DNA of 64,000 bases from Heliocidaris erythrogramma (lineage: Eukaryota; Echinodermata; Echinoidea; Camarodonta; Echinometridae): contig CM046854.1 in the NCBI GenBank assembly GCA_025617745.1, positions 60,035,606 through 60,099,605 of the forward strand, in the 5' to 3' direction. The notes beneath the pieces are model-generated. The model had not been told where the DNA came from and ran no database searches. It worked only from the letters and a program-made list of their open reading frames with translations. Below, one piece after another: positions 11,678 to 22,870 of the stretch (its first letter is position 1; each line of letters begins with the position of its first letter). Both the position numbers and the translations under genes were made by a program.

Positions 11678-13839
11678 TTAGAAATCGTGAGGGAATCTGG
11701 ACGCGTTATAGGCATATTGCTTTGGCCACAAATTATATATCGTTGAATTAGCCCCCTCTTTGCTAATGCCTCTGGGTAAACCCTGTTCATAAGCCAAAAA
11801 CTTTGCTAATATCTGGCAATGAAACGACGGGTTTTTGCTCCCGTTTAATGAGCCATGTCCTTTCCACTTGAAAAATGAATTGTAAAGGGTATCATTTGAA
11901 CCCACAAGATTGAGATAGTCAACAAGTTCTCTCATGGAGCGAAAGTCTTGGAGATGGATGAAAGAATTCGGGGGAGCGACTCGCTCATAATCTTCCCTCG
12001 GCGGCCCATAAACGACGGGCAAGAGGTCATGTTGTAGGGCATTCTCCCAAAACTTCTCAGTGATGTAATCTCTGCATTCGCTGTTCTCCACTGCCAAGTA
12101 GAATTTGTAGTTACGGAGGCGCTTCCAGCAACTTTCGGACCTTCGAATGCAACCTGGTTTACCACAACCTCCGTAGATATCCACTTGGATGTGCTCGGAA
12201 AGTTTCTTGACAAAGTCGAATCGTTTCCATGTAGTTCCTCTACAATTTGATGCCGCCCAAGCCACCATATTAGGTCTTCCCTGAGCCCAGTTTCGACGAT
12301 CATCCTGAGCTATTTCTGGTGTGATTTTGTCGTAAGAACCATAGGGAATGTAGAAAGTCGAGGATGGTCGATGTGTGACGGTGTAGTTGTATAAGTGCTG
12401 AAACTCCCTTTGCGGAAATGCAAGAGCCTCCTGGCTGTAAAATACCCAGGCTTGATGGGGAGGGCGTCTCTTCTGCATTTCAGCCCAGTCCCACTGTGAT
12501 CGAAGAATATCATGAAGCACAACATGGCTCTCCCGCATTGTCTCAAAGCTATTATCTACAACGAAACGCACCCCGCAATCTAATCCTGGGCATTCCTCGA
12601 CGCGTTCCTGCGCTTGGAGCCTATTACTACCTACCCATTGCTGGATCTGACGGTAACAAGGCGGCTTGGGCTCCGATGGCTCCATTTGCGGTTCTTGGGC
12701 TTCATTTTTCAGTTGAGAACCGGAACTCTTAGACACGGTTGTCGTAGGCCCAACAGCTGCTTGGTTATTAAAGGAGAATCAACTCCTAATTGCAAATTTA
12801 CTTATTTTGGAAGGTGTAATATATTCCTACTTATTGGCCTAAATCATTTTCTAATAAGATATCAGAAAAAGGGAAAAATAAAGATATTCCAACAGCCGGT
12901 ATCGTCTCCTACTCATTTCCATGGGGGCTGCCATTTTCTTGCTGATTTGGAGTTGTACATGAACCATTGAGAAATGTTCCAGTCAAGAAGATATTTTGAA
13001 TCCAATACCTAAATTGCTTTTCTTCATAACCTAAAATACCATATGTGACGAAAAATATAAAGTGGGTGTTTACATGTATTATAAAAATTAAATCTTTATA
13101 ATGATATTTTTAAATTGTCTGGTTTTGCTTAACAAAAATCTATTTTCTTGGGTTTGCCAAACAGAGCAGAACATAATATATGCAGCATGCATTCTGACTT
13201 TTCAAATCCATTATCCGAAAGCAGGTGAATGCATAGCTTGCCGCTATAGATGCTCAGGGAAGAAACATCCATAAATTTGAATTAATTTGCTCCGTCCCAT
13301 ACGTCACAGTATCGAGAAAATAGATTTCTATTAAGCGAATATCGAAATATACAGAAATATATATGGAAATCTGCAGTTTAAAAATAAATTAACATATCTA
13401 TTCAATATTTTTAATCTAAAACTGGTTTTTAATTTTGAAAAGGGCAATTTGGCATTTGGATTAAGAAAAATCTTCATGTACACATAAAAAAAATGGCAGC
13501 CCCATGTACTGCTAGCAGACGATACATATTGGGAGCAGATGATAAATTTTGCTCAGAAAATCTTGATTCGTATCGATCTCGTATATTTTGACGCGAAGCC
13601 ATATAGTCCAACAAGTAGGAATAAATAACACCTTTGAACACTATCATCTGTATTTTTGAGCGTAATTCTCCTTTAAACATGGTAAGTTTCCCTATACGAA
13701 TGCCCGGCGCCTGCACCGAGTAGTTGTGGCTATAGCTAATCAGTACACTATATGCGGAGTATAGTGCGATGAACGCGCAAGTCATGACCATCATCAAAAT
13801 CAGCCCTGGTCGCTTCATCTTTTCGTCGTTTCGATACAA
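11678..13839 (-). pseudogene. alpha-1,3-fucosyltransferase (GT10), copy 1, split by a transposon
   Basis: Family members move L-fucose from GDP-fucose to N-acetylglucosamine of Golgi glycans as type II membrane proteins. The N-terminal part (13839 to 13673) encodes a short cytoplasmic tail and one membrane helix (LILMMVMTCAFIALYSAYSV). The rest (12767 to 11678) encodes the stem and catalytic domain: TVTHRPSSTFYIPYG, AWAASNC, VDIYGGCG, the donor motif YKFYLAVENSECRDYITEKF, then VVYGPPREDYERVAPPNSF. The C-terminus ends FPHDF. Between them lies a 901-bp TTAA-flanked element (12772-13672). Reading across the empty site gives MFNNQAAVGPTTT in frame, aligning with MFDNQTAVRPTTP of copy 2, so the gene was intact before insertion. 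As sequenced, translation from the first Met enters the element and stops at 13474. A start at 12736 would give a soluble, anchorless protein. Removal of the element by splicing looks unlikely because no fitting donor is visible. Confidence 0.9.
12772..13672. mobile_element. 901-bp inverted-repeat element with TTAA target duplication
   Basis: TTAA occurs at both borders (12768-12771 and 13673-13676). The termini are AGGAGAAT and ATTCTCCT. Long imperfect inverted arms follow: AAGGTGTAATATATTCCTAC on the left mirrors the right arm's reverse complement, and ATGGGGGCTGCCATTTT near 12920 pairs with AAAATGGCAGCCCCAT near 13490. The arms are therefore roughly 170-200 bp. No transposase is encoded, so it is non-autonomous. 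A TTAA target fits piggyBac, Kolobok or Sola3 types. The empty site is preserved in the copy 2 paralogue (TCAA there). Confidence 0.88.
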
Positions 13840-13960
13840 CTTAGACTAGAAAACAGTAAGTTAATTTTAATTAAATGCCAACATAGCGATGATCTGCAAT
13901 CGTACAGCTCACGGATAGTGTTCAACAACGTTCAACAGATTTCAGTAGAGTTCAGTAGCG
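13840..13960 (-). promoter_or_regulatory. 5' flank of fucosyltransferase copy 1 with possible splice acceptor
   Basis: Just upstream of the ATG the minus strand reads TTACTGTTTTCTAG|TCTAAG, a plausible 3' splice site for a 5'-UTR intron. The equivalent place upstream of copy 2 reads CCTGTTTTATATTCTAG. The flanks of the two copies are alignable here, so the duplication includes upstream sequence. First exon and promoter were not found. Confidence 0.4.
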
Positions 13961-14504
13961 TTGAGTAGAGCTACGTCACATTTTGTTCCTCACACTGATT
14001 TAGTTTTCGGCAGCGAATTAAAGCAATGTCAAGTTCAGCAGGACATGATGAAAAAAAAATGTGTATACTCGAACTTCGAACAATTCTAGCAAACACAGTT
14101 CCAAATCCACCCCAAAGGTAATGTAACCCACATACGAATTGTTGCACTTATGATCATGATTTAGCCTATAATAGCTATATAGCTAGATCCGCCACTGCAT
14201 GTAACTGTCACACATTGACGATTGAGCCAGCGCATGCTGTCGTATAAAAAAAATGGCGAATACGTTGGCGTACGTCGAATAAGTTATGGGCATATACAAA
14301 TTGAATAGTATTGACGAAAAGGTAGCACGCGCGGATTGCCTTATTTGCATATAAGCTGCAGTGTCATCATTCAGGCTAAGCGTATTTAGGCTCCGCCCCC
14401 AAGGGACAATTCATCTCTCCCGAACCCTCCGATATTTATTTATGTCTTACGTATCCCGACAATATCCAGCTTTGATTGGACTTTACCTCATGAATATGAT
14501 GATT
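13961..14504. other. non-coding stretch
   Basis: Contains a run of short GTTCAACAG/AGTTCAGTAG-like words (about 13918-13970) and a GATCCGCCACTG word near 14190 like the CAGTGGCGGATC family end. No gene. Confidence 0.35.
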
Positions 14505-14741
14505 ATTTCAATATGGCACGAAAAAGAGACATGATAACGAAGCTTTTCGACCTGCACTCATCAGGTTATCACGCAGGTATATAACAAATTACTCGAAATC
14601 AACTATATTATACTCGATGAACCCGGACGAGTATAATATATAGTTGATTTCGAGTAATTTGTTATATACCTGCGTGATAACCTGATGAGTGCAGGTCGAA
14701 AAGCTTCGTTATCATGTCTCTTTTTCGTGCCATATTGAAAT
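14505..14741. repeat. near-perfect palindrome, ~112-bp arms, 11-bp loop
   Basis: The left arm (14505-14616) and right arm (14628-14741) are reverse complements apart from one 2-bp indel (TA) near the loop. The loop is ATGAACCCGGA. No target duplication is evident at the ends. Transcribed, it would form a long hairpin. It could be a recently formed foldback element, a replication-based inverted duplication, or an assembly artefact of a hairpin read. Confidence 0.95.
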
Positions 14742-14848
14742 TTTGTAGTACCAAGAAATTATTTATGATAATTATTCAAAAGAATTGATCGGCTACAACC
14801 TTATTCCACTGTGTGTAATGTCAATGTAACGACGCACAGTGGGCCCCT

Positions 14849-14946
14849 CAGTGGCGGATCCAGGGGGGAGGGGGCACAGGGGGCACGTAAGCCTTTTTTG
14901 GTTTTTTGCTTGTAGTCCAGTAGACGGTACCATATATCATGTACAT
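14849..14946. repeat. end of CAGTGGCGGATCCAGG repeat family
   Basis: CAGTGGCGGATCCAGGGGGG starts at 14850 and is followed by G-rich sequence. The same terminal word recurs near 20381, 29130, 42281 and 44694. Only one end is seen here. Confidence 0.5.
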
Positions 14947-15206
14947 GACCGGGAAAAGGTTTCAAGGTTTTTTTGTTGATTTGTTTTCTAGATGGGTATT
15001 GAAGTAAATTCAGCTGGGTTGCCACCTTGGCAACCTTGAGCAATTTTTTAAATTAGCCTAATTAGCATAACCATCTAATTAGCATATGTGCAATATGTAA
15101 TATGTTGCTAACCTTAAGCAACAAAGCCTGAAAACATAAATAATACAACTCTTCTAGGGTTTTCTATCACGAGGAATTCATTTATTATAGCAATTTATTA
15201 CATGTA

Positions 15207-17283
15207 AACCGGTGGAACAGTAGTAAGACATGGAGTATCATTAATGAATTATTAGTCGGAAAGAAAAAAATGTCGCAAGTCGCTGAGATAGACAGGCTTA
15301 TCAAAAAGGTAGATGGAAGGAATACACTCATTACATCTATGTATGATATTGTAAATGAATTCAATAATTTCTTTGTTAATATTGGTCCGAACTTGGCGGA
15401 TACATTACCAAATAGAAGTATGTCATATATACCTTACTTAGGGGTACAAGCTGATAATTCATTATTTTGGAAGCCTGTTACTGAGGCTGAGGTTTTTAAT
15501 CATCTCTTAAATCTAGATGTCAAAAAGGCTTGTGGTTATGACAATATACCTGGACGATTGTTAAGAGATGGTGCTGCCTACATAGCACGTGTCCTTACAT
15601 ATATTTTTAATCTATCCTTAGAGTGTGGGAGGATGCCAGATGAAATGAAAATAGCAAAAGTTTCACCTATTCACAAAAAGGGACCAAAAGAGGAACCTGG
15701 AAATTACAGACCAATTTCGGTTTTACCAGTGTTAAGTAAAGTCTTTGAAAAAATAACAAATGGTCGGCTGATACAATTTTTAGAATCAAACAATACCTTT
15801 TACCATCATCAATATGGATTTAGAAAAAAATATAGTACAAAACTATCATTGATAAACTTGTCTAACACTATTCTGAAATCAATGGATGAGGGTAGAGCTA
15901 CACTTGGGATTTTTATTGACTTCAAAAAAGCTTTTGATACTATAGATCATAAGGTCTTGATACATAAACTCTCTCATTATGGCATACAGGGTCTTCCGCT
16001 GAAATGGTTTGAAGACTATCTAGAAGGCAGGTATCAATATGTTCAATGTGGAGAAATAATCTCCAGCAAAATGAAAATCAGATGCGGTGTTCCACAGGGG
16101 TCAGTTTTAGGACCAACACTGTTTTTACTTTATATCAATGACTTACCGTCGGTTTCTAACTTTTTCAATTTCAGACTATTTGCAGACGATTCTAACTTGT
16201 TCCACACATTTCCAGCAAATCAAAAGAAGATTGATGCCAATGAAATAAATATCAATATAAAGAAAATACACGAATGGTGCATTGCAAATAAGCTTACTAT
16301 CAACTCTCTGAAGACAAAATTTATGTTAATTAGCAGCAGGAGGAGAAAAGTCACATTATCAGGTAGACTAGAAATAGGTGGAGAAGTAATTGAAGAGGCT
16401 GATGAAGCAACTTTTGTAGGTATAACAATTGATAAACATTTGACTTGGCACAATCATATCCGAGCTATTAATTCATGTATACGGAAAAGAGTTGGAATTT
16501 TATTCCGCCTGCGACATGTTGTACCCAAATATACATTGGTCTTATTATATAAGGCTTTTATAGAGCCACATCTAACCTATGGAATCGAGGTATGGGGGAG
16601 TACATACAAGAGTAGCTTAAATTGTATACTTTGCAGTCAAAAAAATGGCAGTACGTGCCATCACATTTAGTCACTGGCGAGCTCATACTCGCCCATTATT
16701 TCGAGAATTAAAGATCCTCAATGTGTTTGATATGCACTATTTATGTGTAGGAACCTTCATGTATGACCTGGGTAATAACAACTTACCCCACTCTTTAATA
16801 GACTATTGTGATACAATACAGCACAATTATTTAACGAGACAAAAAACAGGTCGACAGGTACATTTACCAAAATTAAGGACTACCCAAGGACAATTTTCTC
16901 TTTCTTTTTTAGGAAGTGATTTATGGAATAGAATACCACCTGATATTAAATTGAAATCATCCAGAAGTAGTTTTAGGAAATCATTAAAAGAACATCTTTT
17001 AAGTAATGAAGTATAATGTTTTACTCTCTATATACATGTACATGTACATGTAACACCATGATATCTATGTATGTGGTTGTAATTGTTATGTTTGTAATGG
17101 AAATAATATCTTCTACTATGTAAATTTTGTAGAGGGGCCAGGCTCGACTAGCACTTGTGCTATTTTCTGGTGACATTTACCAGCTATTATCATGTAAGTT
17201 TCAATCCTGTAACAATATTTACTGTGTGACAAATCTTGTACACATGATGTTATTTTTGGTGAATAAATCAAATCAAAACAAAA
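15207..17283 (+). pseudogene. 5'-truncated L2/CR1-like LINE (reverse transcriptase) inserted in the element
   Basis: The open frame starts upstream of the Met at 15270 (NSSKTWSIINELL is readable), so the element is 5'-truncated within ORF2, with no endonuclease left. The 466-codon frame to 16670 holds RT fingers and palm: NYRPISVLPVLSKVFEKI (135-152), IFIDFKKAFDTIDH (214-227), CGVPQGSVLGP (272-282) and catalytic FADD (304-307). A frameshift near 16640 moves the C-terminal part (VRAITFSHWRAHTRPLF... GSDLWNRIPPDIK) to the frame ending at 17016. A 3' UTR follows and ends in AATAAATCAAATCAAAACAA at about 17283. An imperfect ~17-bp target duplication (ATTTATTATAGCAATTT before, ATTTATGACAGCAATTT after) shows it landed inside one subterminal repeat unit of the surrounding element. 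All RT catalytic residues are present, but the truncation and frameshift leave it inactive. Confidence 0.9.
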
Positions 17284-17830
17284 CAATTTATGACAGCAAT
17301 TTCAATTTTAAGTAATGCAATTGTCGTAAATAGCATAATTAGCATAATAAGTTAATTAGCATATGACAATATATGGAATTCTTGTCATTGTTTATCCAAA
17401 AAGCCTGAAAACTTAAACAATACAACTTTCCTGGGGTTTTCCATGATGAGGAATTCATTTATGACACCAGTTTTTAATTTTAAGTAATGCAATTGTCGTA
17501 AATAGCATAATTAGCATAATACGTTAATAAGCATATGTCAATATATGGAATTCTTGTCATTGCTTATCCAGAAAGCCTGAAAACATAAATAATACAACTT
17601 TCCTAGGGTTTTCCATGATGAGGAAATCATTTATGACACCGGTTTTTAATTTCAAGTAATGCAATTAGTGTAAATAGCATAATTTGAATAATTAGCTAAT
17701 TAGCATGTATGCGCAATATATGGAGTTCTTTGTCATTGTTTATCCCAAAAGCCTGAAAACATAAGTAATACAAGTTTTTCTTGGATTTTCTATGACGAGG
17801 AATTCATTTATGACACCAGTTTTCATTTTT
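17284..17830. repeat. subterminal tandem units, forward set
   Basis: About three ~170-bp units beginning near GACAGCAATTTCAATTTTAA, each with AGTAATGCAATTGTCGTAAA, GCATAATTAGCATAAT, an AAAGCCTGAAAAC box and GAGGAATTCATTTATGACACC. Part of the left arm of the 3.9-kb element. Confidence 0.85.
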
Positions 17831-18099
17831 AAGCGGTGTCATGTTGCCTTGTTGCACTCAACATGATTCAGTGATACTATTGTGTGTATCATTGAATATC
17901 TTGACCATTGAAATATACATTTTGACCTATCGTTTGTACATCTGTACTGTAAAGAGAAATCTACTTCCAGTCATACCAGGCAATATTTACAGCCATTTTA
18001 GACACCATCTAATTGGAATTTTAACCAATAGTTGTGTGGACAGTATGCTGCCCATTGTTGGTTAAAAGTTGGGCATTTTTTTTTGCCCAATTCTTTTAA

Positions 18100-18660
18100 G
18101 AGTGTAGAAAACCCTAGAAAAGTTGTATTAGTTATGTTTTCAGGCTTTCTGGATAAACGATGACAAAAAATTCCATATATTGCACATATGCTAATTAGTT
18201 CATTATGCTAATTATGCTATTTCCGACAACTGCATTACTTTAAAATGAAAACTGGTGTCATAAATGAATTCCTCGTCATAGAAAACCCTAGAAGAGTTGT
18301 ATTAGTTATGTTTTCAGGCTTTCTTGATAAACAATGACAAAGAAGTCTATATTGCGCATATGCTAATTAGCTCATTATGCTAATTATGCTATTTATGACA
18401 ATTGCATTACTTTAAAATGAAAACTGGTGTCATAATGAATTCCTCGTCATATAAAACCCTAGAAAATTGTATTATTTATGTATTCAGGCTTTCTGGATAA
18501 ACAATGACAAAGAAGTCTACATATTGCGCATATGCTAATTAGCTCATTTTGCTAATTATGCTATTTATGACAATTGCATTACTTTAAAATGAAAACTGGT
18601 ATCATAAATGAATTCCTCGTCATAGAAACCCCTGGAAAACCTGTATTATTTATGTTTTCA
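18100..18660. repeat. subterminal tandem units, inverted set
   Basis: About four units of the same ~170-bp repeat in reverse orientation (GAAAACCCTAGAAAAGTTGT, GTTTTCAGGCTTTCTGG, GAATTCCTCGTCAT). They mirror the set at 17284-17830. Confidence 0.85.
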
Positions 18661-18839
18661 GGCTTTCTGGGTTAACATATTATATATTGCATATATGCTA
18701 ATTATATAATTATGCTAATTAGGCCAATTTAAAAAATTGCTCAAGGTTGCCAAGGTGGCAACCAAGCTGAATTTACCTCAATACCCATCTAGAAGACGAA
18801 TCAACAAAAAAACCTTGTACTTAACAACTTTTCCAGGTC

Positions 18840-20380
18840 TGAATAACTTCTACTGCGCTATTGTCCGGAGAGACACAAAAATACTGAGGACCTTTTTTTT
18901 TTTCTTTTTTTTTTGCTTGTCAGAGAAGTCTACAGTCTACAGTTTACATCAAGTTTGATATTTCTTTCCCTTTCATTGTGTATTCATTATACAGGTTTGT
19001 GCAATGAAGCTCAGTTACGGTACATGGCTTGTTCAGGTCACAAAGGATAAAAGTATTCTTAAATATTACTTCAAGTTTTAAAGGATAGTTTTTTCGAGAT
19101 TTATTGTTAGGTAACATAATGGCGAGTATTCTAAATCTAAGGAATGCATATATTTCTGAGCTGGACATTGAATGTCAAAATGTGGGTCAGTTGCAAAAAC
19201 CTGTGTTTGTCCAACTAGACCAATAAATCCAATAAATTAGGGGGTGGGGTATTGCAGGCAGTTAACATTTCACTCATAGCCCCTTTATAGATACACCTAA
19301 AAATATGCATTTTTGATATGATAAAAGCCATGACATTGACTACCAGTGATGTCCATTTATAGTTTGACATTGCAGGTACATGTAAAAGAGAAATTATCGG
19401 TGTGATTTGCTATTTGAAACATAGATACTGAGAAAGTGATAAATCTTGAGCATAATCCGTGAATTCTTTTCACACTTCAAATATTTCATCAAAACTTTTT
19501 AATGTTAGGCACGGTCAATTGTCATGTCACCTCAAGCTAATGCTGTTTTAGTCTGTGAATAAAACGAATAAATTTGTAAAATCAAATAATTTTCTTTTTA
19601 TTTCCATTGTAAATTAGAAAACCTTTTTGAAAAATGTGGCCTGACTACATTATGATTAAAAATATCTTTTTTAAATCACCCTTAATGCTTATTGTATCAA
19701 TAATTATAAGCAGAAATAGTGCATTCCGATTTAATCATGACATTTTATATAATCTTGAACCTTGAAGTCATAATCCCTATCACCATTCTGGGGAATTTTC
19801 TAGGGAGATAAGTCAATGGCTAGGGAGTTTCAGCCTCACTCCGAAATTGCTAAAACTACTGTTTGGACAACCATCTGCTCATATTATTTTGGGCTGTAAT
19901 TTTATGTCTTGTAAATTATGAAAGGCTGCACATGGATATAAACTACAATCCACCTTTATCATATGTCACTGAAAGATGAAGAATTGTTTGCTTGTAAAAT
20001 TACAAAAATGGAAATTAGTATAGACCCCACCTCATGAATTGTTGCCTATGAACCAAACGTTATAATCTATTCCGACATTGCATTTGAAGAGAGCATTGGC
20101 TTGTATGATGTTGGTAATTGAGTAATCTTAATAAAGGTCATTTCACACTGAGGAACTTTTCTTGTTATTTTTCCATAATTTTGTTAAAGATGTGGTGATG
20201 ATGATAAAGATGCAGGCACAATAATGTTCTCTAAAAGGACTGTGCTTTAAGAATGAAGTGTAATTGCTGGATGTTTGATTTTTGTTTGGAAGTGCTATAA
20301 TAATTGTGTGTTTTGTGTAAGTGTGTGGGAGGGGGTTCTGTTGATACTGTCTATTACTGAAGCCCGTTTAATATTTAGGC
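18840..20380. other. non-coding stretch
   Basis: Includes a poly(T) at about 18893-18914. No reading frame, inverted-repeat element or RNA gene recognised. Confidence 0.4.
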
Positions 20381-20660
20381 AGTGGTGGATCCAAGATTAT
20401 CTGGCCCTGGAAGGGGCGGGGGGACAAGTGAAAATTCTCTTACAAGAAACGAAAAGATAACAAGATTTATTTATTTATTTTATGTATTTAATTTTATTTA
20501 TTTTTATTTTATCTTTATTTTTATTTTTCATTTTTCATTTTTATTTTTTTATTTATTTGTTTTTTCTTTTTCTTTTTCTTTTTCTTTATTTATTTATTTA
20601 GTTTCTTTTTTTATCATTATTATTATTTTTGTTGGGGGGGGGGGGCAGGGAATTATCTGG
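20381..20660. repeat. CAGTGG-type repeat end, T-rich low complexity and poly(G)
   Basis: CAGTGGTGGATCCAAG at 20381 resembles the CAGTGGCGGATCC family end. It is followed by ATTT/TTTC-rich low-complexity sequence (about 20463-20630) and a G-run (20634-20645). A frame of Phe/Ile/Tyr over this stretch is not a gene. Confidence 0.5.
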
Positions 20661-22106
20661 TTGCTGGTGCATGGGGTACAAATGGCCGCAGTGCAACTGC
20701 CGCAATGTCTTTATATTTTTTCTATATTTATTATCTATTCTATGTACTTATTATAAGTTCACGTATTCATCTTTGTCTTATCCTTTTTCCTTTGGCTAAA
20801 CGATCAGGCAAATGCCACAAAGATCTGTTGAGAGCCAGAAGAAATGGTATTAGTATAAGAGTTATGTCATAGATTATACCTCTCAGCAGACGTGAATAAT
20901 TCTGAAAAGAAGAGGAATTCAATCTTACTTAAGGAATGGTACAAAACAAATCAGTGCCGTAATAAGGGGGGAGGGGAGGAGAATGAAAGAACAGAATAAC
21001 CAAAAAGAGGAATAGGTGGTGCCACTTGTAAATTATATATCATCAAATTTAGCGAAATAAAAAATGAAAGTTTGCTTAAAGGAGAACAACGTTCTGCCCT
21101 TAGTCATGGAAACACTGCTAATATGCGTCGTACCCCCCCCCCCCCCCCCCAATAACATTTTTTTTTAAACTGTAGGCTGGTCCTTCCTCTCCCACCGTGA
21201 TGGCGGCATAGTTTAGTGTCTTTTACTATCATTAAAAAAAAAACCTACCGCGGGAGGGGGTCCCCCTCCCACAACCTCCCCCCCGCTCCCTCGCAAAGAT
21301 TGCGCACCCAAATGTTTTGGCTCATTACGCCACTAATCTTACAAAACATAATGTTCATTTAGTGTCCGACCACGAACGTGTTCAGATCGTGGGATATACT
21401 TTCATACCGGCAATATTGCATCTATAACGTTTACATATTATATTACGGATAATTTCTCATTAAAGACGTCGTCTAAACAATAATTCAAAGTGTAGCATTT
21501 AATACTTAGTATTAATTTCACGTAAAGAAATATAGGCCGGTATGAAAAACATCGAGCTGAAAAGGAAAAATGGGAAATGGAATAATTTTACCCAAAAGGG
21601 GCAATTTGGGTATTAGCATATCCTTTGGGCCTCCCGTGTCCCATTGCAAATGAATCTAAGCAATACTAAAATCATATCACAAATTTAGTAATGATAATTT
21701 ATAAAGTGAGTAGTCCACTCAATAATGAAGAAACATTATTCTTTTCTATAGCATTGACCTTGCCTTTAATGACACCAAACAAGAGAGCCATTGTCATTAA
21801 TTTTGATTGAGCATTATCCACTTTCAAATAGTAGTGCATGCATGGTCAAATAGAAGTGAGCGGACATTTAAGCCTTAATTCTGCTGAACATAGCAAATCA
21901 ATAATAACCAATAATGCATTAAAATTGATATCAATTCTAGATAATTTGATGAAACATGCCCTCAAAAATAAAATCAATTTTTAAGTGCCTAGAATTGATT
22001 TTTAATAAGCACTTAAAATCGATCCGATCGAGTTTAAGATCAATTTTAAGGATTGATGAAACACCCCCGGGGACCTATCCACTAGACCACAACACCTCAA
22101 CATTAA
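20661..22106. other. non-coding stretch with C-runs and short inverted words
   Basis: C-run at about 21134-21150; C/G-rich patch at 21245-21295. At 21940-22070 the words TTTGATGAAACATGCCC and ATTGATGAAACACCCCC flank AT-rich sequence rich in AATTGATTTT/AAAATCGAT, possibly a small element. No gene. Confidence 0.35.
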
Positions 22107-22216
22107 ATTAAAATGGTTTTAATTAAAATGTTTTTAATTAAAATGTTTTTAATTAAAATGTTTTTAATTAAAATGGTTTTAATTAAAAAGGTTTTAATTA
22201 AAATGGTTTTAATTAA
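22107..22216. repeat. 15-bp minisatellite, about 7 copies
   Basis: Unit AAAATGTTTTTAATT with G/T changes. Each unit junction creates TTAATTAA. The frame it yields (5-residue period IKMFL) is spurious. Confidence 0.95.
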
Positions 22217-22623
22217 CCTTTCAAGTAAAAGAGAACAAAGGGGGCTACAATTCATATTGTCATTAAACATGTATTTTATTCATTTAGTCTCTAAATATCA
22301 TAGTGCCTCACCAAGATATAAACGAAACGAACCCAATATTTTCTAATATATTCAAACTACACTTATCGTAGATTTTTTAACGTATAACAATAGTATGTAT
22401 CATAGGTAAGCAGTACAGATCTTAGGTAGGCCTATAGAGTTTGGGGTATTTCATAAATATTTTTGACCACCGCTGGTAACACACTGCTATTCTGTTGCTT
22501 CTGATAGCTCTAGCAGATATAGCCTATACAATCATAAAATCCTGCCTTATAAAGTTATATAATGCAAACATGGGATGTAAAGTATGGATTATGTTATCTT
22601 ATGTAATTACAGACGCTCTTGAC
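22217..22623. other. non-coding stretch
   Basis: Nothing recognised. Confidence 0.35.
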
Positions 22624-22870
22624 TAGTCAATTTTACATGTTCCTAGAGTTGATTCGAAGAAGGGTGAAGCTAGCTTTGATATTTGTGGTCCACAACTGTG
22701 GAATAGTTTGCCAGCACATTTACGGTCGTTTACATCTACAGAATCTTTTAAGCGGAATCTAAAGACATATTTGTTTTTATTGTAGTTAAGTATTAAAGAG
22801 CTGTATGTAAAGCGCATAGAGCAGTTTTGACTGATCATGCGCTATGTAAGTCAGTTTATTATTATTATTA
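22624..22870 (+). pseudogene. LINE 3' end: C-terminal ORF2 codons, hairpin tail, (ATT)n
   Basis: The frame ILHVPRVDSKKGEASFDICG continuing to PQLWNSLPAHLR and FKRNLKTYLFLL-stop (to about 22785) is the typical C-terminus of L2/CR1-like ORF2 proteins. It is followed by a tail containing AAGCGCATAGAGCAG and GCGCTATGTAAGT and an (ATT)n end at 22856-22870. Only the last ~250 bp of the element is present, as expected for severe 5' truncation. Confidence 0.75.

Larger units (their letters stand above)
14947..18839. mobile_element. 3.9-kb inverted-repeat element with mirrored subterminal repeats
   Basis: The outer arms are inverted copies: 14947-15120 (GACCGGGAAAAGG, AGATGGGTATTGAAG, GGTTGCCACCTTGGCAACC) mirrors 18680-18839. 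Inside the arms are ~170-bp units carrying CCTGAAAACATAAATAATAC, GAGGAATTCATTTATGACACC and CTAATTAGCAT words. One lies at about 15060-15206, about three in forward orientation at 17284-17830, and about four inverted at 18100-18660, around a core at 17831-18095. A LINE sits in the left arm. No transposase is visible. The two frames starting MLKVAKVAT at either end (14801-15043 minus, 18737-18958 plus) simply translate the two arms. Confidence 0.8.

Noticed and set aside
14505-14741. Palindrome as a terminator or microRNA precursor
   Set aside because: Arms are far longer and more perfect than usual for either; no transcript evidence can be read from the sequence.
17284-18660. Regularly spaced repeats as a CRISPR array
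   Set aside because: Units are ~170 bp, imperfect, occur in mirrored orientation and sit in eukaryotic repeat DNA.
14801-18958. Two similar frames MLKVAKVATQLNLLQYPSRK and MLKVAKVATKLNLPQYPSRR as a gene pair
   Set aside because: They lie in the inverted outer arms of the 3.9-kb element, so their similarity is that of terminal repeats.
22113-22346. 77-codon frame with IKMFL repeats
   Set aside because: Product of the 15-bp minisatellite.
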